64,000 nt of DNA from Flavicella sp965243265 (GTDB lineage Bacteria; Bacteroidota; Bacteroidia; Flavobacteriales; Flavobacteriaceae). Under the pieces are notes generated by a model that was given only the letters and a program-made list of their open reading frames with translations, searched no databases and was not told the origin of the DNA. Below are positions 57,792 to 64,000 of this stretch, one piece after another. The stretch's first letter is position 1. The number at the start of each line of letters is the position of its first letter. Made by a program: the position numbers and the translations under genes. Location of the stretch: assembly GCA_965243265.1 (NCBI GenBank), contig CBDEUL010000010.1:186001-250000 (forward strand), given 5' to 3'.

Positions 57792-60698
57792 TTATAACAA
57801 GGCTTCTTTAAGAATGCTTACAGGGTGTTTGGAAGTTTTGTTTACACCATCTTCTATTTGATGTCTGCAACTGGTTCCTGCGGCAGCAATAATTGTGTTG
57901 GGTTCTAAATTTTTAATTTTAGGAAAAAGGGAGTTTTCACCAATTTGCATGCTAAGCTTATAGTGTTCCTTTTCATATCCGAACGATCCTGCCATTCCAC
58001 AACATCCTGTATTTAACAAGGTAACCTTATAGTTTTTAGGAATGTTTAAAATACTAAATGTAGGCTCCATGGTACTCAAAGATTTTTGATGACAATGTCC
58101 ATGAATTTTTACAATTTTATGTTTGTTTGTAAATAAGTTTTGAGGCAAATGTCCTTTGTCAAAAGTTGTTTTTAAAAACTCTTCTATGGTAAAGGTGTTT
58201 TTTGAAATTTCTTTAGCACTTTGTTTGTCATCAGCCAAACGTAAATATTCGTCTCTAAAGGTTAAAATAGAGGAGGGTTCAATGCCTATGAGTGGTGTTT
58301 CTTTAGAAATATATTTCTTAAAAAGGGCAATATTTGCGTTAGCTTTCTTTTTGGCAATGCTTAATACACCTTTAGAAATGGCACTTCTACCACTTTCATC
58401 GTGTTCAATAATAATGGGAGCATATCCAATTTTAGCTAAAAGCTCTAAACAATCTATACCTGTAGTAACATCATAAAAATTGGTGAATTCATCACAAAAT
58501 AAATATACTTTTCCTAGTGGAGCGTTTTCTTTTTCAAGTCTGTTTTTATTGTTTTGATACCATTTTCTTAAAGTAATGGAGTTAAGTTTTGGAAGGTTTC
58601 TTTCTGGAGCAATTCCCATTATTTGTTTGCTAAGTTTTGTGTTTAGCAAGTAATTTGTTAGTTGCGGTAATTTACTTCCTATTTTATTATACTTATAATT
58701 GTTAGAAAACAATTTGGCTCTAAAAGGAACTCCATTTTTTAGGTAATATTGATGTAAGAATTCGGCTTTTAAACTAGCTACATCTACATTGCTAGGGCAT
58801 TCACTGGCACAGGCTTTACAATTCAAGCACAGGTCAAAAACATCGTAAAGTTCTTTGTGTTGAAATCTATTTTGTTGAGTGCTATTGGTTAAAAATTCAC
58901 GCAAAGCATTTGCTCTAGCTCTTGTAGTATCTTTTTCGTTTTTTGTAGCTCTATAACTAGGACACATAGTTCCTCCAGCTTCTATCGACTTTCTACAGTC
59001 ACCAGATCCATTACATTTTTCAGTCATTCTCAAAATTCCTTGACTGTCAGAAAAGTCTAATAAAGTACTTATATCAGGTTCAGTATGGTTTTCTTGAAAT
59101 CGTAAATTGACATCCATAGGGAGTGCATTTACAATTTTGCCTTTGTTGAATATATGGTTAGGGTCAAAGGTGTTTTTAAGAGCTTTGATGGTTTGGTAGT
59201 TTTTTTCTCCAATCATAAGCGGAATAAATTCAGAACGTACAATTCCGTCTCCATGTTCACCACTAAAAGCACCTTGGTATTTTTTTACAAGTTTGGCTGT
59301 TTGTGTAGTAATTTCTCTAAAGAGTTTTACATCTGCTTTTTTCTTTAGGTTAAGAATAGGGCGTAAGTGAATTTCTCCAGCACCAGCATGAGCATAGTAA
59401 ACAGCTTGTTGCTCAAACTTTTCCATCATCTGAGTAAATTCGGCAATGTAATTGGGAAGATCTTTTAATTCAACAGCAGTATCTTCTATACAAGCAACGG
59501 CTTTGTTATCACCCACAATATTTCCTAAAAGGCCTAAACCAGCTTTTCTTAAATCGTGTACTTTAGAAATATTCTGATTAAAAATTTTAGGAAAGTGGTA
59601 GCCAAAATTATTTTGTTGTAGATCTTCAATCAAATTATCGGCTAGTTTTTCTACTTCTTCAAGATTATCAGAGGCAACTTCTAACATTAAAATCGCTTCA
59701 GGATCTCCTTTTAAGAAAAACCTGTTTTTGGTTTGTTCTCTGTTATTTTTTGTACAATCTAGAATAATTTTATCCATCAATTCACAGGTGTACAATTTGT
59801 GTTTCATTGCCACCACAACAGCTTCTAAACTTTCTTGTATGCTATTAAAATGCGCTCCTACCATAATGCTGTATTGGGGAGCTAAATCATCTAATTTTAG
59901 CGTTATTTCTGTAGTAAAAGAAAGTGTTCCTTCACTACCACACAAAATATTACAAAGGTTTATCGTTGGCTCAGTACCACCAAAAATATCAGCTTTTAAT
60001 AGTGCGTCTATAGCATAACCATTGTTACGTCTATGAATGGTAGGTTTGGGGAATTCTTTGTGAATTTCGGTTTGAATTTCTTTTTTAGAAAGGGTATCAA
60101 ATATATGTTTGTAAATTTTACTTTCTAAAGAAGTACCATTGCATTTTTCTATAAATTGGGTTGTAGAAATTTCCTTAAATGTGACTTCACTACCATCACT
60201 CAAAATGGTTTTTAATTCAAGAACTTTGTCTCTTGTAACTCCATATTGGATAGAGGTTGTACCAGATGAATTGTTACCAACCATACCTCCAATCATGCAT
60301 CTATTAGAAGTAGAAGTATTAGGTCCAAAAAATACTCCGTGAGGTTTTAGGTACCTGTTTAAATCATCTCTAATAACTCCAGGTTGTAATGTAACGGTCT
60401 TTTCTTTTTCGTTGAAAGAAATTATTTTGTTTAAATGTTTAGATGTGTCTACAACAATACCGTCTCCAACGCATTGACCGGCCAATGAAGTTCCTGCAGT
60501 TCTAGGAATAAGGCTTATTTTATGTTTTGTAGCAAAGAGTGTTAATTTTTTTAGATCCTCATTGTTTTTAGGCAATGCTATGGCTAAAGGTATTTTTCGG
60601 TAAACAGAAGCATCTGTGGCATAAATACTTTTATGTAAACTGTCAGTGTAAAGCGCTCCGTCTAAAATTTCTTTGAGTGCCTTTAAAGATTCCTGCAT
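57792..60698 (-). CDS. FAD- and Fe-S-containing dehydrogenase (GlcD/D-lactate or D-2-hydroxyacid type)
   Basis: The 968-residue fusion has an FAD-binding type 4 domain (IPRTAGTSLAGQCVGDGIVVD, VGNNSSGTTS), an FAD-oxidase C-terminal domain (YAHAGAGEIHLRPIL, GEHGDGIVRSEFIPLM), and then a 4Fe-4S region with CNGSGDCRKS...MCPSYRAT and CLNCKACASECPSNVDV. Two CCG-type heterodisulfide-reductase-like segments follow (HGHCHQKS, NTGCCGMAGSFG). It oxidises a 2-hydroxy acid, such as D-lactate, and feeds electrons to the quinone pool. The exact substrate is open. Confidence 0.85.
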   Translation of the reverse strand: MQESLKALKEILDGALYTDSLHKSIYATDASVYRKIPLAIALPKNNEDLKKLTLFATKHKISLIPRTAGTSLAGQCVGDGIVVDTSKHLNKIISFNEKEKTVTLQPGVIRDDLNRYLKPHGVFFGPNTSTSNRCMIGGMVGNNSSGTTSIQYGVTRDKVLELKTILSDGSEVTFKEISTTQFIEKCNGTSLESKIYKHIFDTLSKKEIQTEIHKEFPKPTIHRRNNGYAIDALLKADIFGGTEPTINLCNILCGSEGTLSFTTEITLKLDDLAPQYSIMVGAHFNSIQESLEAVVVAMKHKLYTCELMDKIILDCTKNNREQTKNRFFLKGDPEAILMLEVASDNLEEVEKLADNLIEDLQQNNFGYHFPKIFNQNISKVHDLRKAGLGLLGNIVGDNKAVACIEDTAVELKDLPNYIAEFTQMMEKFEQQAVYYAHAGAGEIHLRPILNLKKKADVKLFREITTQTAKLVKKYQGAFSGEHGDGIVRSEFIPLMIGEKNYQTIKALKNTFDPNHIFNKGKIVNALPMDVNLRFQENHTEPDISTLLDFSDSQGILRMTEKCNGSGDCRKSIEAGGTMCPSYRATKNEKDTTRARANALREFLTNSTQQNRFQHKELYDVFDLCLNCKACASECPSNVDVASLKAEFLHQYYLKNGVPFRAKLFSNNYKYNKIGSKLPQLTNYLLNTKLSKQIMGIAPERNLPKLNSITLRKWYQNNKNRLEKENAPLGKVYLFCDEFTNFYDVTTGIDCLELLAKIGYAPIIIEHDESGRSAISKGVLSIAKKKANANIALFKKYISKETPLIGIEPSSILTFRDEYLRLADDKQSAKEISKNTFTIEEFLKTTFDKGHLPQNLFTNKHKIVKIHGHCHQKSLSTMEPTFSILNIPKNYKVTLLNTGCCGMAGSFGYEKEHYKLSMQIGENSLFPKIKNLEPNTIIAAAGTSCRHQIEDGVNKTSKHPVSILKEALL

Positions 60699-60760
60699 GC
60701 TATGAGTAATTACGGTTCTAAATTATTTAAGATCCGTAAAAGTAAGGATATTTTTAAAGG

Positions 60761-61180
60761 CTAAAAGGTTCTCCTTTCCTTTTCAGGAAGAATCACAAAT
60801 AAAGCGCAAACAATAATGATATTTTTAATAATGTATTGTCCTATAAGTGTTAGGGAATATAAAGATTCATTATAGGTTGATGAGGGGAGCAGTAAAAAAG
60901 GACTAAAAGTAGCTGCCATATGTACCAATGCTAAGAACACACCTATTCTGCGTGTTTTTTTTAGGGCAATTAAAAAGCCTATTAAACATTCCCAAATAGC
61001 TAATAATATAAAAGTTATATGTGTAGGGATTAGATGTGTGGTTAGTAAACGAATGGTGTTTTTTGCTAAGGTTTCGGCGGGACTTAATTCGGGAAAGAAT
61101 TTTAAAAATCCAAACCATAGGTAAACAATACTAATACTTAAAGAAAGTGCCGTTATTGCATTTAAGTTCTTTTTTGACAT
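60761..61180 (-). CDS. DoxX-like / DUF417 family membrane protein
   Basis: The 139-residue protein has four hydrophobic segments (ALSLSISIVYLWFGFLKFFPE, HITFILLAIWECLIGFLIAL, GVFLALVHMAATFSPFLLLPSS, LIGQYIIKNIIIVCALFVIL), the plan of the DoxX group. The motif WFGFLKFFPELSPAE is family-typical. The role is not known. Confidence 0.8.
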   Translation of the reverse strand: MSKKNLNAITALSLSISIVYLWFGFLKFFPELSPAETLAKNTIRLLTTHLIPTHITFILLAIWECLIGFLIALKKTRRIGVFLALVHMAATFSPFLLLPSSTYNESLYSLTLIGQYIIKNIIIVCALFVILPEKERRTF

Positions 61181-61344
61181 TTTGTGGTTTTTGGTTAGTT
61201 AGCTTTAAGACCTCTTTTTTTGAGTAAGGTTTAAAACTAATATAAAAAGGATTTAAAATAGAGCGTAATTCATGTGTTTTTAAGGTAGGGTAATTTATAT
61301 AGAAGCTGTTTTATTAGTATACATTGGATATAAAAGGATCAATT

Positions 61345-62778
61345 ATGAGATTAAAAGATATGATGAAAAGGCTTTGCTTTTTTACAATTTTTATAGGGGC
61401 ATTTTTAAGTTGTAATCCTGATGTCTTAGAAGAAATAGAAAGCACAGAAGGAGATGATGCAATATCAAATGAAGAAGAGCTTGTTGAGATTCAAGAGCGA
61501 CCTAATATTTTGTTGTTTATTGCAGATGATATGAGCTTAGATGCAACACCTAATTACAATATGGGAGTTGAAGATTTTCAAGGAGTTCAAAAGCCTGTAA
61601 TGCCAACATTAGAGGGGTTAATGTCTACAGGGTTGGTATTTGATAATTTATGGTCTTATGCTTTATGTTCGCCAACAAGAGCTTCTATATTAACAGGAAA
61701 ACATGGTGTACATACAGATGTATTGGCGCCAATTCACGGAACATTGTCAGGAACTCATAAATCATTACAAACTTATTTAGATGAACAAACGGGGAATGCC
61801 TATGCACATGCGGTTTTTGGAAAGTGGCATTTAGGTAATGAAGCAACACACCCAACCCAAACAATGGGAATAGATACTTATTCTGGTAGCTTAGGGGGAG
61901 GAGTACCTGATTATTGGGAATATGATTTGATAGAAAATGAGATTTCTACATTTCTTACGTCTACTACAGATGAGGAAAAACAAGAAAATTATTCAACAAC
62001 AAAATACACACAGTTAGCAATTGATTGGAAAGCACAGCAAACAAAGCCTTGGTTTTTATGGGTGGCCTATAATGCAGCGCATACACCTTTTCACAGACCT
62101 GATAATAATGTGTTGGATGTAAATTCGCCCTCTAGGCAATTACCAGATTATGATTCAGGCAATAGGTTGCCTTATTATTTGGCTATGTTGGAGGCTATGG
62201 ATTATGAAATGGGACGTTTGATAGCGAGTATGTCTGCTGAAGAAAGGGCAAATACAGTAATTATTTTTATAGGAGATAACGGAACTCCTAAAGGAGTAGC
62301 TCAATACGATGATACTACCAAGCATAGAAAAGGGTCTATTTACCAAGGAGGTATCAATGTACCTTTGGTTGTTTCAGGTCCTAATGTTAGGGTAGGAAGA
62401 GAAACAGATGCTTTGCTTAGCACTACAGATTTGTTTGCTACTATTGCAGCAATAGCAGGAGTAAATGTAGATTCAATACACAATAGTAAAAGTTTTAAAA
62501 ACCTTTTGGAAGTCGGTGGAGAAGGAAGTAGAGAGTATGTGTATGTTGAAGTTCCGGGAAATAATAACAACGGTTCTTATGCTGTAAGAAATGATACTTA
62601 CAAGCTGATTTATGAAATAGATACAGGTAAGGAGGAATTGTATAATTTGCGTACAGATAAATACGAAACTTTAGATTTATTATTGGAAGAAAATACAGCC
62701 ATTTTAGCACTTGATCCTATTGCTTTAGAGGCAAGAGTAGCTTTGAAAGCAGAAGCAGAAAGGGTAAGAGGGGAGTAA
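61345..62778 (+). CDS. Lipoprotein sulfatase (arylsulfatase family)
   Basis: ATG 61345 gives 477 residues; a longer frame starts from TTG 61324. A lipoprotein signal (FFTIFIGAFLSC, lipobox LSC) comes first. The sulfatase fold begins PNILLFIADDMSLD; the nucleophile lies in LCSPTRASILTGKHG (C-x-P-x-R, Cys converted to formylglycine by a maturase), followed by FGKWHLGN and FIGDNGTPKG. It removes sulfate from polysaccharides or glycans at the cell surface, common in marine flavobacteria. The formylglycine-forming enzyme is not in the window. Confidence 0.9.
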   Translation: MRLKDMMKRLCFFTIFIGAFLSCNPDVLEEIESTEGDDAISNEEELVEIQERPNILLFIADDMSLDATPNYNMGVEDFQGVQKPVMPTLEGLMSTGLVFDNLWSYALCSPTRASILTGKHGVHTDVLAPIHGTLSGTHKSLQTYLDEQTGNAYAHAVFGKWHLGNEATHPTQTMGIDTYSGSLGGGVPDYWEYDLIENEISTFLTSTTDEEKQENYSTTKYTQLAIDWKAQQTKPWFLWVAYNAAHTPFHRPDNNVLDVNSPSRQLPDYDSGNRLPYYLAMLEAMDYEMGRLIASMSAEERANTVIIFIGDNGTPKGVAQYDDTTKHRKGSIYQGGINVPLVVSGPNVRVGRETDALLSTTDLFATIAAIAGVNVDSIHNSKSFKNLLEVGGEGSREYVYVEVPGNNNNGSYAVRNDTYKLIYEIDTGKEELYNLRTDKYETLDLLLEENTAILALDPIALEARVALKAEAERVRGE

Positions 62779-62840
62779 ACGTAAAAAATAAGTCTATCCA
62801 AATTATTGATTTTGAATAGACTTACAAACAAGTGGGGAGG

Positions 62841-63284
62841 CTACTTATTTTGTTCATAGCTTTGGAGCTGTTTTATAAGCTTGTTATTAAAGCTGATTTC
62901 TGTAAGTTGTAGTTTTAAAACTTTTTCTAAACCTATAATTTCTTCTAGTTTTTTGTAATATGCTTTTTTACTAAGCATGGTTTCATTATCAATACTTAAT
63001 AATTTTTTGTTTAATTTTTTAACTTCTTCATTGGTTAAATTTTCAATGCCTCCTTTTATTTTGAGCTCTTTTTTTACTGAGACAATTTTTTCTGCTCTGA
63101 TAGATTTTTTGTCTACATACATTTTATTATAAATAGGCCAAAAGCTTTCTAACTGCTCTGGTGTAAGGTCTAATTGTGAATTGATATACCCAATTTTTAA
63201 ATCTTTAATTTTATTAGAGCCTTGGTTTTGAGAACTGGCGCTAAAACAAAACACGAAAGCAATTAATGTGATAATTTTTTTCAT
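62841..63284 (-). CDS. Periplasmic Spy-like sensor protein of the sigma operon
   Basis: The 147-residue protein has a signal peptide (residues 1-18) and a helical fold with LTPEQLESFWPIYNKMY and LTNEEVKKLNKKLLSID, i.e. LTxxQ motifs similar to Spy/CpxP-type chaperones or sensors. It is the last gene of a unit with a membrane protein and an ECF sigma factor, with 9 bases between genes. Such sets sense envelope stress; the direct role is inferred. Confidence 0.7.
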   Translation of the reverse strand: MKKIITLIAFVFCFSASSQNQGSNKIKDLKIGYINSQLDLTPEQLESFWPIYNKMYVDKKSIRAEKIVSVKKELKIKGGIENLTNEEVKKLNKKLLSIDNETMLSKKAYYKKLEEIIGLEKVLKLQLTEISFNNKLIKQLQSYEQNK

Positions 63285-63293
63285 AATAAACTT

Positions 63294-63803
63294 TTAATAA
63301 ATTAAATCAGGTGCTGTTTCTGTTAAATAAAAAAGAAGGTCATTTTTAGTAAGTATGTCTTCTGAAAAATTTTCTACTGATGCTGTGCTAGTGACTGTAT
63401 AATCTTCTAAAACAATGTTTTGATTTGTAATAAGCCACGTATTAATTTCTACATCGGTTAAAGAATCAAAGGATGTTGAGGGGGGAGTAGACTTTGTGGT
63501 TTGAATACCAAAATAAAGTAAAAATATAGCAGCTATACTGGCTACTGTTTTAAGAGTATTTAAGAAAATAACTTTTCGTTTTTGTAAAGAATTAGTTTGT
63601 TTAAAAATTTCTTTACGACTTGTTTCTAAATAATTTTCAGGTGTTAGGAACCCTTCTTTTGGAGAAGAAGTATCTACTGTTTTTATTTTTAAGAATAGTT
63701 CAGCTTCTAACTCTTTAAAATAATTTTCAGGCAAAGTAAACCCTGTTTTTTTTTCAGAAGTAAAATCAAGAAAGTCTATATGTCTCTTTTGTTGGTTCTT
63801 CAT
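63294..63803 (-). CDS. Single-pass membrane protein, likely anti-sigma factor partner
   Basis: The 169-residue protein has a soluble N-terminal part, one membrane helix (VASIAAIFLLYFGIQTT, about residues 92-108) and a short outer part with DSLTDVEINTWLIT. It stands between an ECF sigma gene and a periplasmic protein gene. The layout (inside domain, one helix, outside domain) is that of anti-sigma factors, but no zinc-binding HxxxCxxC motif is seen. Confidence 0.65.
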   Translation of the reverse strand: MKNQQKRHIDFLDFTSEKKTGFTLPENYFKELEAELFLKIKTVDTSSPKEGFLTPENYLETSRKEIFKQTNSLQKRKVIFLNTLKTVASIAAIFLLYFGIQTTKSTPPSTSFDSLTDVEINTWLITNQNIVLEDYTVTSTASVENFSEDILTKNDLLFYLTETAPDLIY

Positions 63804-63833
63804 ATTGTTTAGACTTTTTTTCAGTATAAAGGT

Positions 63834-64000
63834 TTAATATTTTTTAAGAGATTCTTCAATTTTTTTTACGGCATGGAAGTAAGAAGCTTTTAAGGCTCCA
63901 ACAGAGGTCTCTAAAATTTCTGAAATATCTTCATATTTCATATTATCGAAGTATTTCATGTTAAAAACAAGTCTTTGTTTTTCAGGTAGTTTTAATACGG
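63834..64000 (-). CDS. RNA polymerase sigma-70/ECF factor, C-terminal part (cut by window end)
   Basis: The visible 55 codons encode sigma region 4: VLKLPEKQRLVFNMKYFDNM then KYEDISEILETSVGALKAS, SYFHAVKKIEESLKKY, a complete helix-turn-helix of an ECF sigma factor. The start lies beyond base 64000. It heads the unit with the membrane protein and the periplasmic sensor downstream. Confidence 0.85.
   Translation of the reverse strand, partial: VLKLPEKQRLVFNMKYFDNMKYEDISEILETSVGALKASYFHAVKKIEESLKKY

Noticed and set aside
1..64000. CRISPR array.
   Set aside because: No regularly spaced direct repeats with unique spacers were seen; the repeats found are hairpin-type or dispersed.

Overview
The window comes from a low-GC member of the Bacteroidota, almost certainly a flavobacterium (Flavobacteriaceae). 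The evidence is the TAnnTTTG promoter elements in front of many genes, the AT-rich codon use, the family-typical housekeeping proteins (a paired PpiC/SurA chaperone operon, an RGG-tailed DEAD-box helicase, a rhomboid, a KdsB for lipopolysaccharide), and Rhs core fragments of the Bacteroidota type.

Region 1 (1-2.8 kb) is a small metabolic and regulatory block on the minus strand: a DUF805 membrane protein, an AraC-type regulator and a membrane-anchored metallo-beta-lactamase-fold hydrolase.

Region 2 (about 3.2-22.7 kb) is the most interesting part. It is a self-contained island for a contractile phage tail without any head, packaging, integrase or transposase gene. It opens with a LexA/CI-like S24 repressor facing a perfect 19-bp operator palindrome, followed by a run of coupled small early genes and a DnaD/replication-initiator-like protein. 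Two Mu gp36/gp37-like connector or terminator genes lie in reverse orientation. Then comes a rightward late operon in Mu-like order: 3-TM holin, sheath (DUF2586-like), tube, tail chaperone with a likely -1 frameshift, short tape measure, DUF6046-like protein, hub, spike, gp25-like, LysM-like, baseplate J, I-like, several fibre proteins, membrane protein, second holin and M15 peptidase endolysin. The best reading is an R-type tailocin (phage-tail-like bacteriocin) released by lysis. There is no AAA+ ATPase of the kind found in extracellular contractile injection systems.

Region 3 (22.9-42.95 kb) is conserved core genome: rlmD, a DEAD-box helicase, rpsA, glmM-like phosphohexomutase, a lipid A acyltransferase-like gene, rhomboid, tRNA-Gly and tRNA-Met, YqgE, HU, an ATPase-recQ-fmt operon and a three-gene periplasmic peptidyl-prolyl isomerase operon.

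Region 4 (42.95-47.9 kb) is an accessory patch fused exactly to the surA stop codon. It holds two 5'-truncated Rhs tip cassettes, each followed by a small membrane-anchored protein that may be an immunity protein. It also holds many decayed hairpin repeats, a remnant of a RelE-like toxin, an intact YefM/YoeB-type toxin-antitoxin pair, and a single-domain GIY-YIG nuclease bracketed by CTTCGACAGGCTCAG repeats.

Region 5 (47.9-64 kb) returns to core genome: marR-yceI, cspA, rhlE-like helicase, serine hydrolase, kdsB-HAD, oxyR-like, plsC-like, NUDIX, TlpA-like thioredoxin, a large FAD/Fe-S dehydrogenase, a lipoprotein sulfatase and an ECF sigma factor operon cut by the window edge. Between the serine hydrolase and kdsB lies a candidate structured small RNA (minus strand, about 52150-52343), with its own promoter element, a pairing of its two ends, internal hairpins and a terminator.
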